Below, one piece after another: positions 25,354 to 35,131 of a stretch of 64,000 nucleotides of DNA (its first letter is position 1; every line of letters begins with the position of its first letter). The notes below the pieces were generated by a model. It had not been told where the DNA came from, ran no database searches, and was given only the letters and a program-made list of their open reading frames with translations. The DNA comes from an uncultured Aquimarina sp. (GTDB taxonomy: Bacteria > Bacteroidota > Bacteroidia > Flavobacteriales > Flavobacteriaceae). The DNA is taken from the NCBI GenBank assembly GCA_947497175.1, contig CANMFM010000004.1, positions 682,001-746,000 of the forward strand, given 5' to 3'. The position numbers were made by a program, and so were the translations under genes.

Positions 25354-26103
25354 TTAAAGCTCTTTTAAATCTTCTGCCGGAATCCAACCAATTTTCCCAT
25401 CGGCAAGTTTTATCTTTTTCCAGTTATTTACAGTTTCTGTAACATTTACTTTTGTTCCTTCATGAAGTTCAAATACTTCTTCGCTACGCAAATTAGGTTC
25501 ACTTTTAACTATAGCTTCCTGACTAAAAATAATAGCAAACTGTTCGTTTTTCAAGGTGTTATATTGATTAAAAGCAAAAACTATCCCAAAAATTCCAACA
25601 AAAAGCAATACCCAGGAACTCAAAAAAAACAATCTTTTTTTTGAGGACGTAACTGCTGTGTAATATAAAATAAAAAGAATGACAAATAAAAGTACGCAAC
25701 AAACAGAAATCCACGCCCAGCTATCATAACTAAACATATTTGTGAATCTTTTTATCGTTCTTGAAATAAACCCCTCTGGGATGACGTCTATAGCATCTAT
25801 CGTAGCATTGTTAGCAAAAGCAAGATTATTTTTTATATCTTCATCATTGGGGGCCAGTTCTAAAGCTTTTTCATAATAATAAATGCTGGGTCCGATATTA
25901 CTTAATTTATAATGTGCATTTCCTAAATTATAATATAATGAAGCAGACTCCTGACCAGAATCTAAAATAGACCTATACGCATCTATAGCTTCTTGATACT
26001 TTTCTTGATTATACAATGCCCCTGCTCTTTGAAATGTTTCTTCATCTTGAGAAAAACCAAGGGTTACAATCATCAATAGTGCGATCTCAATAATCCTTAT
26101 CAT
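25354..26103 (-). CDS. batE: BatE: TPR and SH3-domain membrane protein
   Basis: 249 residues. A signal peptide (about 1-18) is followed by TPR repeats (about 22-90, LYYNLGNAHYKL), two membrane helices (about 130-185) and a bacterial SH3 domain (about 195-249, VKSEPNLRSEEVFELHEGTKVNV). It is last in the Bat operon, 3 bp after BatD. Bat proteins have been tied to aerotolerance and stress survival in Bacteroides and to envelope processes in other bacteria; the mechanism is unsettled. Confidence 0.92.
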   Translation of the reverse strand: MIRIIEIALLMIVTLGFSQDEETFQRAGALYNQEKYQEAIDAYRSILDSGQESASLYYNLGNAHYKLSNIGPSIYYYEKALELAPNDEDIKNNLAFANNATIDAIDVIPEGFISRTIKRFTNMFSYDSWAWISVCCVLLFVILFILYYTAVTSSKKRLFFLSSWVLLFVGIFGIVFAFNQYNTLKNEQFAIIFSQEAIVKSEPNLRSEEVFELHEGTKVNVTETVNNWKKIKLADGKIGWIPAEDLKEL

Positions 26104-26106
26104 ATT

Positions 26107-27873
26107 CTATAATTGTTTATCTATAGTGGCAATTACTCTAGATGCCTTATCATAGTCCTGTTGCATTGCTGAAGTTGAAGAAGGAGTATATCTTGCAAAT
26201 TCACAACTTTCCAGTAAGGCAATAAATTCTATTGCAATAGCATCTTCTACATCCTGTTCCTTTAATAATCGTTGTATACGATCTTTACTCATTTCGCTGG
26301 TTTGGATATGCAATTTGGCTTTTAAATAATTGTGCAAGGCACGTTCCATGGCGATATAAAACTCTTTTTGATTTCCGAGGTTTTTCTTTGCTTCAGAGAG
26401 GTATTTGCGTGCCAGTTTATCTGCTTTTCGAACTCGATTTCCTTTAACATCGCTTAGGCGTTCTTCTCTCTTTTTTCCAAAGAAAAGAAACAACGGAATA
26501 GCCAATAAAGGGGCAGTAAGTGATAACCAATACGCCGTAGATTTAAAGAAATGTTTTCTCTGTATTGGTTTTAGGTTTGCTTTTAATTTTAGGAATCTAA
26601 ACTGTGCTCCAACTTGAGTCACTAACTTTTTACCTGTTGTACCTGACTCAGAAGAAGGTATTACACTACCCCCATCTGGACCAGTTTTTACGTTAATAAT
26701 AATCTCATCGGACGTAATTCTTTTGTATGTCTCTGTTTCTAGATCAAAATAAGAAAATGATACGGCAGGTATAGGATATTTGCCTTTGTATTGAGGTACC
26801 AAGGTGTAGGTATCTGAAATAGTGCCACCCATACCGGTTAAATTTGTTCGCACTCTCTCAGTATGCTGCGGCTCATACTGTTCTAATCCATTAGGTACAG
26901 TGAGTTTGGGCAGATCGAATAGTTTGAGATTACCGTTTCCGGAAACTATTACTTTGGCATCCAGAGATTCTGTAGCATCGAGTTCTGTTTTATTTGTTGT
27001 TACCTTAAACTTAAAAGATCCAACTGCTCCGGTAAAATCATCTGGTTTCCCTTGGGTAGGTAATGGTTTTACGTTAATTGTTCTATTTCCTGCTGCAACC
27101 GTTTTGTTAACCGTTGAATATAATCGTCCTCCAAAAATATCTCTTCTCTTGGTGGGCACATCTACAGAAACCGTAAGTGTAAGGGGTTCTATATTGAGTT
27201 TTCCGGTCTTTTGTGGATACAAAACCGTTTTGCGAAGCACAACATATCGATACGGCTCCCCTTTATATTCTCCATTTTCTATTTTGAGTTGCTTCATATC
27301 GATAGCCTGACTCCAAAAATCACTATACTTAGGGCTGTCTAGTTCTCTCCAGTTACTTACACTAATTCTCGGACTTACATATAATTTATAGACCACCGTT
27401 ATGGCTTCATTTAAATACGGGTTCGCCTTTGAAACCTCTGCAACAAGGTGTAAATTTTCGCTTGCGACAAAATCAGTGTTATTTCCATCTTTAGGCTTAT
27501 CAACCGCACCTGTCACCTCTACATTAACCGGTAATGTTTTATAAATTTGACCATCGATTTCTATAGTGGCCTGTTTTATAGTAAACTTTCCTCTACCTTT
27601 TGGTTCTAGAAAGTAACTAAATGTTTTAGCATAGGATCGCTTTCCATTGATCCAAGAATTACTTATCGATTGATTAGGGCCTCCAACTACTCTAAATCCT
27701 AAAAATGAGGGAGGCGTAAAATTGTCTCCATCTTTATTCATTTCAAAATCGACCCGTAACCTTTCATTTACTCCTAACTTTTTCTTACTCACCTTGGCTT
27801 CAAACGTTACTTGGGCCAATGTAAGCTGAGTTACGGTCAGAAACAATGTTAGAAAAATTAGTTTTAGCTTCAT
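26107..27873 (-). CDS. batD: BatD protein
   Basis: 588 residues. Signal peptide (about 1-20), then repeated beta-sandwich domains typical of BatD (VTFEAKVSKKKLGVNERLRVDF, SFSYFDLETETYKRI), one membrane helix (about 445-465), and a cytoplasmic helical tail (RKADKLARKYLSEAKKNL). The periplasmic sandwich domains probably bind partner BatA/B VWA proteins. It stands between batC and batE. Confidence 0.92.
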   Translation of the reverse strand: MKLKLIFLTLFLTVTQLTLAQVTFEAKVSKKKLGVNERLRVDFEMNKDGDNFTPPSFLGFRVVGGPNQSISNSWINGKRSYAKTFSYFLEPKGRGKFTIKQATIEIDGQIYKTLPVNVEVTGAVDKPKDGNNTDFVASENLHLVAEVSKANPYLNEAITVVYKLYVSPRISVSNWRELDSPKYSDFWSQAIDMKQLKIENGEYKGEPYRYVVLRKTVLYPQKTGKLNIEPLTLTVSVDVPTKRRDIFGGRLYSTVNKTVAAGNRTINVKPLPTQGKPDDFTGAVGSFKFKVTTNKTELDATESLDAKVIVSGNGNLKLFDLPKLTVPNGLEQYEPQHTERVRTNLTGMGGTISDTYTLVPQYKGKYPIPAVSFSYFDLETETYKRITSDEIIINVKTGPDGGSVIPSSESGTTGKKLVTQVGAQFRFLKLKANLKPIQRKHFFKSTAYWLSLTAPLLAIPLFLFFGKKREERLSDVKGNRVRKADKLARKYLSEAKKNLGNQKEFYIAMERALHNYLKAKLHIQTSEMSKDRIQRLLKEQDVEDAIAIEFIALLESCEFARYTPSSTSAMQQDYDKASRVIATIDKQL

Positions 27874-27892
27874 TTTTAATTCTATGTTTTAT

Positions 27893-27966
27893 GTCATTTT
27901 CGCAAAGGCGGAAATCTTTATCCGTCTTACTTCATTAATTAGACTTGCGTCTTCACGGAAGTAGAC
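27893..27966. repeat. REP-like intergenic sequence between batC and batD
   Basis: GTCATTTTCGCAAAGGCGGAAATC followed by an imperfect TCTTCACGGAAGTAGAC looks like a flavobacterial intergenic repeat element. It fills most of the 107-bp gap and could form a weak hairpin. I cannot count copies elsewhere. Confidence 0.4.
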
Positions 27967-27980
27967 AATACTATCTCAAT

Positions 27981-28886
27981 TTACCAGTCTTTATCAGTTT
28001 GCACTTTTGATCCCTGAACTTTTTTCGCATTAATTTTATCCTGCACCTTCTTTTCTTCATTATTCATAGCTTCGAGCAAACTTTTTACTTGCTGAGGAGA
28101 TAATTGACCCTGTACTTGTTGCGGTCGTGACTGCTGATCTTCCGGCTTGCCATCTCCTCCTTGTTGATCCTCTTCTTTGTCTCCCTCATCTTTGGGTTTT
28201 CCCTGATCATCTTCTTTGTCATCACCTTCTTCTTTTTCATCTTCTCCCTGATCACCTTTATCTTCCTGACCACCGTCTTTAGGGTCTTGCTTCTTATCTC
28301 CCTGATCACCTTTTTTCTCTTCTTTATCGTCTCCCTCTTTCTGATCTTTGTTATCTTGGTTTTGGTCTTTATCCTGATTTTGATCCCCGCCTTGATCATC
28401 TTTATTTTGGTCGTCTTGTTTTTGTTGCTCTTCTAACATTTTTTTTGCTAAAGCCAAATTATACCGGGTTTCATCATCTTTAGGGTTATTACGTAATGCA
28501 TTTTTATATGCCTCTACAGCCTCTTTATACTTTTTTTGCTCCATGTAGGTATTTCCCTTGTTATGGAAAGCTTTATGCTTTTTTTCTTTTGAGGTAGCCA
28601 CTTTTACTGCTTCTGTATATCGTTGTGTGGCTTCGTCATATTTTTCTGAAGTATAATAAGCATTGGCCAGATTATATTTTGCAGTTGGATCTACTGGGTT
28701 TTTAGCGATAGCTTTACGATATTCTCCTTCGGCCTTAGGAAAATTACCATCTTTTGCTAATATTTCATTTCCTGTAGCAACAAATTGTTGTGCCTCTGCA
28801 ATAATTTGCTCTTTATCTTCTTCGTTTTCTTGCGAAAAAAGAAACCCGAAATGTAAACAACATATGAATATTAAATAATGTTTCAT
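27981..28886 (-). CDS. batC: BatC: TPR protein with acidic Asp/Lys/Gln-rich tail
   Basis: 301 residues. Signal peptide (about 1-19, ending FLFSQ), three TPR units (about 40-145, with AKYNLANAYYTSEKYDEA and KAFHNKGNTYMEQKKYKEA), then a 110-residue low-complexity region of Asp, Lys, Glu, Gln and Gly, and a short end with LSPQQVKSLLEAMNNEEKKVQDK. This matches BatC, usually a periplasmic TPR scaffold. The tail's extreme composition explains the antisense ORFs seen opposite it. Confidence 0.9.
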   Translation of the reverse strand: MKHYLIFICCLHFGFLFSQENEEDKEQIIAEAQQFVATGNEILAKDGNFPKAEGEYRKAIAKNPVDPTAKYNLANAYYTSEKYDEATQRYTEAVKVATSKEKKHKAFHNKGNTYMEQKKYKEAVEAYKNALRNNPKDDETRYNLALAKKMLEEQQKQDDQNKDDQGGDQNQDKDQNQDNKDQKEGDDKEEKKGDQGDKKQDPKDGGQEDKGDQGEDEKEEGDDKEDDQGKPKDEGDKEEDQQGGDGKPEDQQSRPQQVQGQLSPQQVKSLLEAMNNEEKKVQDKINAKKVQGSKVQTDKDW

Positions 28887-28892
28887 TGTATT

Positions 28893-29927
28893 TTATTGTT
28901 CATTAAAAAGGTTCAGTTTTTTAACCCATGATGTTTTTCGTTCCAAGAAGAAAATATCTAAAAACAATAATAATAAAGCTCCAGCGAGAAACCACTGAAA
29001 TTGATCCTTAAAATCTGCAAATTGTTTGGCTTCAAACTCTTTTTTATCCATATTTTGCAGAATTGTTGTTACTTCTTCTACTACTTTACTCGTACTTCTA
29101 CCATCAATGTATATGCCATTTGCTTCATTGGCAATTTCCTGCAAAGTTGTCGTGTTTAATTTGGTAATTACGGTGGCACCCTGACGATCTTTCTTATATC
29201 GTTCAACAATTCCATTTCTTTTTATCGGTATTGGTCCTCCTTTTTCAGATCCTACACCAATAGTAAAGATTTTAATTCCTTCTTTTGAAGCTTCCTCTGC
29301 TATAGAAGCAACATTGCCTTCGTGATCTTCGCCATCACTAACAATAAACAATACTCTATTGGTTTGTTCTTCGTCATTATAATACGTTTTTGCCAGTTCT
29401 ATGGCCTCATAAATTGCGGTTCCCTGAGATGAAAGCATATCAGTATTCATCGCCTGCAAAAACATTTTACCAGATGCATAATCTGTGGTAATAGGGAGCT
29501 GCGGAAAAGCACTTCCGGCATACGCGATAATCCCTATGCGATCACTAGCCAGATTATTAATGATTTGAGTGATCAATTGTTTTGACTTCTCTAATCGATT
29601 AGGAGCTATATCTTCGGCAAGCATACTTTTAGATACATCTATGGCAAATACCACGTCAACACCTTCTCTTTTAACTGTTTCAAGTTTGGTGCCTATTTTA
29701 GGATTAACCAAAGCAATTACCATAGACCCTAATGCCAGACTAATTAAAAAAAATTTTAAAACAGATTTAAAAACAGAGTGGTCAGGGCTTAACTTTTTCA
29801 ATAACACAGGGTCTGCAAACTTTTTTTGGGTTGTTTTTTTCCAAATTAATACCCCAATAAACAACAGGATAAGTACTGGAATACCCAATAACAACCAGAA
29901 ATATATTTTTTCTTCTAATAAATACAT
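28893..29927 (-). CDS. batB: BatB: von Willebrand factor A domain membrane protein
   Basis: 344 residues. N-terminal membrane helices (about 10-30 and 55-75), a VWA domain (about 88-290) with MIDAS motif DVSKS, and a C-terminal helix (about 305-325). VWA domains bind ligands through a metal ion; here they face the periplasm and probably assemble with BatA and BatD. It ends 6 bp before batC. Confidence 0.93.
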   Translation of the reverse strand: MYLLEEKIYFWLLLGIPVLILLFIGVLIWKKTTQKKFADPVLLKKLSPDHSVFKSVLKFFLISLALGSMVIALVNPKIGTKLETVKREGVDVVFAIDVSKSMLAEDIAPNRLEKSKQLITQIINNLASDRIGIIAYAGSAFPQLPITTDYASGKMFLQAMNTDMLSSQGTAIYEAIELAKTYYNDEEQTNRVLFIVSDGEDHEGNVASIAEEASKEGIKIFTIGVGSEKGGPIPIKRNGIVERYKKDRQGATVITKLNTTTLQEIANEANGIYIDGRSTSKVVEEVTTILQNMDKKEFEAKQFADFKDQFQWFLAGALLLLFLDIFFLERKTSWVKKLNLFNEQ

Positions 29928-30060
29928 TTTTCTTTATTCTAAATTCTTTTCATTCAAAATAAATACACCTCGACAATCGTAGTGTAATAATTTATTTCTT
30001 TTTTTAAAGGGGTCAGAGAAATGTAAAACACCCTATAATCCTCTTGCGGGGATACGAAAT

Positions 30061-31065
30061 TTATATAAAACTTCTAAATATGGTATATCGCAATAAAAAT
30101 TCTACAAAAATTAGTAATCCCGCTAATAACACAAGTGACCTGAATTTTTCTTCATAATTATAGAATTTAAATTCTTCGATATCTGTTTTTTCCAATTTAT
30201 CTATTTCCTGATAAATTTGTTCTAATTTTTTGTTATTTGTTGCTCTAAAATACTTACCTCCGGTTGCTTTGGCTATCTCTTTAAGCAAATCTTCGTCAAT
30301 TTCTACCTGTACCCGACCATACTGAAAAGATCCATTGGGTAGAATTGCCACTGGAGCTAGCGCCATTCCATTAGTTCCTAAACCAATAGTGTAGGTTTTT
30401 ATGCCGTATTCTACGGCCAGCTCTGATGCAATTTTGGGATCTATAAAGCCTGCATTATTCGATCCGTCGGTAAGCAATATGATTACTTTACTTTTAGCCT
30501 TACTGTCTTTAAGTCGATTTACAGAAGTAGCCAATCCCATACCGATTGCAGTTCCGTTTTCTAATACATTATCATATTTTACGTCTTGCATACTGCTTAA
30601 GACAATAGATTTATCACTGGTGATGGGTGTTTTGGTAAAACTTTCGCCTGCATATACCACCAGACCTATGCGATCATTTGGTCTGTCTTTTATAAACTCT
30701 GCCGCAACATCTTTTAAGGCTTCTAATCGATTAGGCCTAAGGTCTTTTGCCAACATACTGGCCGAAACATCAATGGCCATGACAATATCAATACCTTTAG
30801 TGGTTTTAGTTTTTGTAGAAACATCAACGGTTCTTGGTCGTGCCAAAGCTATGATGATCAAAGACATCGCGATAAGCCTGATCATAAACAAAATTGGTTT
30901 GAGTTTAGTTAACCAACTTCTCGAAGCTTTAAATCCTTTTATACTAGAGATTTTTAGAGCCGCTTGTTGTTTATTCCGTTTCCAAATAAACCATGTGATT
31001 GCCAACGGTAGCAGCAAAAACAACCAAAAAAATTGTGGATTTTCAAATACAAAATTTTCAAACAT
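30061..31065 (-). CDS. batA: BatA: von Willebrand factor A domain membrane protein
   Basis: 334 residues, laid out like BatB: helices near 10-30 and 55-75, VWA domain with DVSAS, and a C-terminal helix at about 310-330. Its ATG shares one base with the preceding stop codon (TAATG), a sign of coupling. The 133 bp between batA and batB carries no gene. Confidence 0.93.
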   Translation of the reverse strand: MFENFVFENPQFFWLFLLLPLAITWFIWKRNKQQAALKISSIKGFKASRSWLTKLKPILFMIRLIAMSLIIIALARPRTVDVSTKTKTTKGIDIVMAIDVSASMLAKDLRPNRLEALKDVAAEFIKDRPNDRIGLVVYAGESFTKTPITSDKSIVLSSMQDVKYDNVLENGTAIGMGLATSVNRLKDSKAKSKVIILLTDGSNNAGFIDPKIASELAVEYGIKTYTIGLGTNGMALAPVAILPNGSFQYGRVQVEIDEDLLKEIAKATGGKYFRATNNKKLEQIYQEIDKLEKTDIEEFKFYNYEEKFRSLVLLAGLLIFVEFLLRYTIFRSFI

Positions 31066-32651
31066 TATTCTTTGGCATTTTTAAGTTCTACAGAATTAAG
31101 AATGCGCTGTGCAACATCTTTGGCATAGCGATCTTCTTCATCATAGACCAGGGTGATTTGTTGAAATCCTCCGTTCTCGGCAAAATTAAGCATCAGATAC
31201 TCTTTCTTTTGTTCTTTTTGTGTTACTGTATTTTTTACTACGAGGTTTCCGAATACTTTAACTCCTTTTGCACCACCCAGCGTTTCATACTCTTCTTCTT
31301 TGACTGAAATATTTTTTGCTCCTTTAGATTCAAAATTTCCTACGACCCCGTCTACTACTTCATCTAATTTTACTTCGGTGGGTTGATTGTACAAAACTGT
31401 TGAGACTACAATCTGAAAATTTCCTTCTAAACTACCGTAGACAAAAGTTTCGTTTCCTTTTAGGGTTTGTCTTTGCTGATCGGTCATTTGATAGACATTA
31501 CGAATCAACACCCTTGGGGTAGAAATTGTTACTGGAGGAGATCCGTACGCACTTGAGATCCATTCTGCATCTGCCAATTCTTTGGTAGGATGCCCAAATA
31601 TAGAATCTACAACAACATCAAACCCCTTGCTATAAATAAAGATTCCTAGCGTGATTGTAATTACCGCTACACCGGCAAGGCTCCCAAGTAAGATTTTTTT
31701 TCTTTTCTTCTTATCGGCAACTGCCTTTCGATACTCTTCGTCTGCCAGTAACTCTTCTTCTGTGGGTTCTGGAATGGCTTCTTTAGTTTCATTGATCACG
31801 CGCTCGATTACATTGCGATCAGCTTTTGCTGTTCCTATATCCGGTTTTGATCTTGCAAATTTGGCCATATCGGCCGTTTTGAGCACACTTTTAAGTTCTT
31901 CAATGATATGTTTATCTAAATTTAGCGCTCCCGATCTTATTTCTTCATCCAGACGAATAATAAGTTCGTCTGTAGTGCTTTCTAAAGCATGGTCGTATAC
32001 TTCTTCATCAATATATCTACGTGCTGTTTCACTTAACTGCGAATAGTATTCTTTATGCGAATCTTGTTCTAATAAATGAGATTCGTCAATTCGCTGAAGA
32101 GCCAACATGGCTTTTTCATATGGTGGAAGCTCTTCTTCTTTGGCGGCTTTCTTCTTTTTTCTCCTGCGAAGCAGAACGATAACACCCCCTATACCAAGTA
32201 CAAGAAGCCCGATTATCAATATCCATTTTTTCCAATGAAAAGGAAATTTAGCCTCTACATCTTCTAAAGGCTTAATCTCATACATTTTTTGTTTGGTAGT
32301 ATCTACCAATACATCTCTCACCTCAACTTTTAATGAATCTGTAAAAAACACCTGTTCGCCAACCACTACTTTTTGTCGTGGTATGGTATAGTATCCCGAA
32401 TCAAACTGAGTCAATCCATATTCTTTGGTAAGGCCCAGACGTGTGCCATTTTTTGAAGTATCTATGGTATACGATTCTATGACTTCTAAAGGGGTAAATG
32501 CATTCTTTTCGGGGAAAATCACAATCTGGGTAGAGTCGACTTCAACGTGTACTTTATACCGAATCTCTTCTCCAATTTTTATAGATGTAGAATCTATAGT
32601 TGCAGAGACTTGGGAAAAGCCCATTACACCCAAAAACAATATAAAGGACAT
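31065..32651 (-). CDS. BatD-like membrane protein with cytoplasmic helical domain
   Basis: 528 residues from the ATG at 32651, chosen because it opens a signal peptide (MSFILFLGVMGFSQ); the longer frame to 32729 adds 26 residues that look like read-through of intergenic repeat DNA. A BatD-type beta-sandwich (about 18-125) precedes a helix, a polar cytoplasmic helical domain with the DUF4381-like segment EELPPYEKAMLALQRI, and a second helix (about 316-335), then a C-terminal globular part. It is a standard member of flavobacterial bat operons without a settled name. Confidence 0.85.
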   Translation of the reverse strand: MSFILFLGVMGFSQVSATIDSTSIKIGEEIRYKVHVEVDSTQIVIFPEKNAFTPLEVIESYTIDTSKNGTRLGLTKEYGLTQFDSGYYTIPRQKVVVGEQVFFTDSLKVEVRDVLVDTTKQKMYEIKPLEDVEAKFPFHWKKWILIIGLLVLGIGGVIVLLRRRKKKKAAKEEELPPYEKAMLALQRIDESHLLEQDSHKEYYSQLSETARRYIDEEVYDHALESTTDELIIRLDEEIRSGALNLDKHIIEELKSVLKTADMAKFARSKPDIGTAKADRNVIERVINETKEAIPEPTEEELLADEEYRKAVADKKKRKKILLGSLAGVAVITITLGIFIYSKGFDVVVDSIFGHPTKELADAEWISSAYGSPPVTISTPRVLIRNVYQMTDQQRQTLKGNETFVYGSLEGNFQIVVSTVLYNQPTEVKLDEVVDGVVGNFESKGAKNISVKEEEYETLGGAKGVKVFGNLVVKNTVTQKEQKKEYLMLNFAENGGFQQITLVYDEEDRYAKDVAQRILNSVELKNAKE

Positions 32652-32742
32652 TATTAGCCTGCCTCTAACCCCTTTTAATGGAGAGAAAGAATTTCTTGTT
32701 TTTTTAATTCGTAATTTGTTATTCTTCATTCGTAATTCTATA

Positions 32743-33609
32743 CTATCCTCTTCTTTTAAAATAACCTAATAGTTTCTTTACATAGCTTTCATCTATTCGA
32801 CTACTTAGTGATCCTGCACCGCTACGAGTAAAACTATCTTTGAAATAATGTACTCTTTCCTGATAATATTTGCTATACTCCAGACGTGTCTTTTTTGAAC
32901 TTGTATTGACCAATAAAAGCTCTCCTGTTTCTTCATCTTCCATTTGGACCATCCCTAGGTTAGGAATCTCTTCTTCTCGTCGATCAAACACCCGTATTCC
33001 TGTTACATCATGTTTGCCACCTACAATTTTGAGTGTTTGTTGATAATCGTCTGCAATAAAATCTGAAAGCACAAAAACGATTGCTTTCTTTTTCATCACA
33101 TTAGAGAAGAACTTTAAGGCTTCAGTAATATTGGTCTTCTTACTTTTGGGCTCAAACTCGAGCAATTCTCTAATAATTCGTAAGACATGAGATCTTCCCT
33201 TTTTTGGAGGAATAAAAAGCTCAATTTCATCAGTAAAAAGAATTAATCCGATCTTATCATTGTTCTGCGTTGCCGAAAATGCTAAGGTAGCAGCAATTTC
33301 GGTAATAATTCCTTTCTTAAATTGTTCTTGAGTACCAAATAATTGAGAACCAGAAACATCAACCATTAGCATCATGGTTAACTCTCGTTCTTCTTCAAAA
33401 ACTTTGATGTAAGGTTCATTGTATCGTGCCGTTACATTCCAGTCGATATTACGTACATCGTCTCCAAATTGATATTGACGCACCTCACTAAAGGTCATAC
33501 CACGACCTTTGAAGGTAGAGTGATATTCTCCTCCAAAAATATGGTCGCTTAGGCGACGTGTTTTTATTTCAATTTTTCGAACTTTTTTTAGTAACTCCTT
33601 AGTATCCAT
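32743..33609 (-). CDS. DUF58 domain protein
   Basis: 288 residues with the DUF58 signature GRGMTFSEVRQYQFGDDVRNIDWNVTAR and a VWA-like domain with DVSGS. DUF58 proteins nearly always follow a moxR gene and are thought to be MoxR clients, with VWA folding or metal insertion as the proposed outcome. Here moxR is directly upstream. Confidence 0.93.
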   Translation of the reverse strand: MDTKELLKKVRKIEIKTRRLSDHIFGGEYHSTFKGRGMTFSEVRQYQFGDDVRNIDWNVTARYNEPYIKVFEEERELTMMLMVDVSGSQLFGTQEQFKKGIITEIAATLAFSATQNNDKIGLILFTDEIELFIPPKKGRSHVLRIIRELLEFEPKSKKTNITEALKFFSNVMKKKAIVFVLSDFIADDYQQTLKIVGGKHDVTGIRVFDRREEEIPNLGMVQMEDEETGELLLVNTSSKKTRLEYSKYYQERVHYFKDSFTRSGAGSLSSRIDESYVKKLLGYFKRRG

Positions 33610-33706
33610 TTTTTCAGTTTGCAGTTTGCGGTCTTCAGTTTGCAGTCTGTTTTTATCGGTATTCAGAAAGCGACTGCTTACTAAATACTGATTACTGTTT
33701 ACTGAT
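33610..33706. repeat. Short direct repeats between moxR and the DUF58 gene
   Basis: CAGTTTGCAGT occurs with variants in the first half, and TACTGATTACTGTTTACTG-type units in the second. This simple-repeat spacer is of the sort that flavobacteria carry between genes. Confidence 0.5.
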
Positions 33707-34708
33707 TTATGGTACTTCGATCTCGTTTACGATCTTATTGATAATATCTTCTGAAGTTACATTTTCGGCTTCAGCTTCGTACGTAATTCCGATACGATGG
33801 CGTAATACGTCATGAATTACAGCACGTACATCTTCTGGGATCACGTATCCCCTGCGTTTTATAAATGCATAACATTTTGCAGCGGTTGCCAAATTGATAC
33901 TCCCCCGTGGTGAGGCTCCAAAATTAATGAGTGGCTTTAATTCTTCTAAACCATATTTTTCTGGGTAACGCGTCGCAAAAATGATATCTAAGATGTATTT
34001 TTCGATCTTCTCATCCATATACACCTCTCGAACGGCTTTTTGAGCGTTAAGGATTTGATCTATAGAAACTACTGGATTTACTTTTTCAAAAGATCCTTTT
34101 AAGTTTGCTCTAATAATAAGTTGTTCTTCGTCTAATTTTGGATAATCAATAACTGTTTTTAGCATAAAACGATCTACTTGTGCTTCTGGTAAAGGATAGG
34201 TTCCTTCTTGTTCTACCGGGTTTTGAGTTGCCATTACTAAAAACGGTTTGTCTAGTACGAAAGTTTCGTCTCCGATAGTAACTTGTTTCTCTTGCATGGC
34301 TTCTAATAAAGCACTTTGTACTTTTGCCGGAGCACGGTTAATCTCATCTGCCAACACGAAATTGGCAAAAATAGGACCTTTTTTAATCGAGAAGTCATTC
34401 TCCTTCATATTAAAAATCAGAGTTCCTACCACATCAGCTGGTAACAAATCCGGAGTAAACTGAATACGACTAAAGCTTCCGTGAACTGCTTGAGATAAGG
34501 TATTTATCGCCAGTGTCTTTGCTAATCCAGGAACACCTTCAAGCAAGATATGTCCCTGCCCTAACAATCCTATAAGCAGACGCTCAACCATATGTTTCTG
34601 ACCCACAATTACCTTATTCATCTCCATAGTCAGTAAATCTACAAATGCAGATTCTTTTTCTATTTTCTGATTGATTGAAGCAATATCAATAGCACTATTT
34701 TCTTCCAT
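33707..34708 (-). CDS. MoxR-type AAA+ ATPase
   Basis: 333 residues. Walker A GVPGLAKT, Walker B LADEINRA, sensor 1 in MATQNPVEQEGTYPLPEAQVDRF, and the lid domain. MoxR ATPases act as chaperones for VWA proteins, here BatA, BatB and DUF58. It heads the operon that runs from 34708 to batE at 25354. Confidence 0.95.
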   Translation of the reverse strand: MEENSAIDIASINQKIEKESAFVDLLTMEMNKVIVGQKHMVERLLIGLLGQGHILLEGVPGLAKTLAINTLSQAVHGSFSRIQFTPDLLPADVVGTLIFNMKENDFSIKKGPIFANFVLADEINRAPAKVQSALLEAMQEKQVTIGDETFVLDKPFLVMATQNPVEQEGTYPLPEAQVDRFMLKTVIDYPKLDEEQLIIRANLKGSFEKVNPVVSIDQILNAQKAVREVYMDEKIEKYILDIIFATRYPEKYGLEELKPLINFGASPRGSINLATAAKCYAFIKRRGYVIPEDVRAVIHDVLRHRIGITYEAEAENVTSEDIINKIVNEIEVP

Positions 34709-34852
34709 CTAATTTATTTTTAAAACCGTGAATTTACTATTCATAATTAAACATTGCAAATTGTAGAAAAAAATTTCTACCTCTTGTTAATTCTTGGTTA
34801 AATGTACTTCTTTAAAGGGTGTCTCCCCATAAATTTTAGAGTATATTTAAGC

Positions 34853-34860
34853 TATTTTTG
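34853..34860 (+). promoter_or_regulatory. -7 promoter core candidate
   Basis: TATTTTTG fits TAnnTTTG. The -33 region is not clear. It lies 35 bp upstream of the broken small membrane protein ORF, so it probably served that gene. Confidence 0.4.
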
Positions 34861-34894
34861 CAAAATATTGGACATACCAATTTTCATCATTTTT

Positions 34895-35114
34895 ATGATG
34901 AGTTTACAAAAAGACGAAACACTAGTGGAGGTGTTGCAATTTTTTAGAATTATGAAAGGGTTATCTTTTTTCTCCATACGTCATCGCTGGGTTTTTCTTT
35001 TTTGCCGCATTTGGTGCATACGGAAGTCAAAACTACCCATCTATGTTTCTCTATGGAGTCATTGGATTGGTTTTTATTTTGATCAAAATATCTAAAAAAC
35101 AAAAAGTGAAATAA
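34895..35114 (+). pseudogene. Small membrane protein, frameshifted at a T6 run
   Basis: Frame A starts at the ATG of 34895 (MMSLQKDETLVEVLQFFRI). A different frame then reads YVIAGFFFFAAFGAYGSQ, a polar turn and GLVFILIKISKKQKVK up to the stop at 35112-35114. Removing one T from the T6 run at 34966-34971 joins the two into a coherent protein of about 72 residues with two membrane helices. As given, frame A continues into unrelated residues. It is either a recent pseudogene, a phase-variable gene or a sequencing error. Product family unknown. Confidence 0.6.
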
Positions 35115-35131
35115 AATTCTTTATTAAGTAT

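Noticed and set aside
28085-28436. Long open frames on both strands opposite and across the acidic tail of batC
   Set aside because: They are by-products of the Asp/Lys/Gln low-complexity coding sequence of batC, with absurd composition (Ile/Phe runs or Lys runs).
34802-34894. N-terminal extension of the broken membrane gene to 34802
   Set aside because: The residues before 34895 look like non-coding translation, and the promoter core at 34853 lies inside it.
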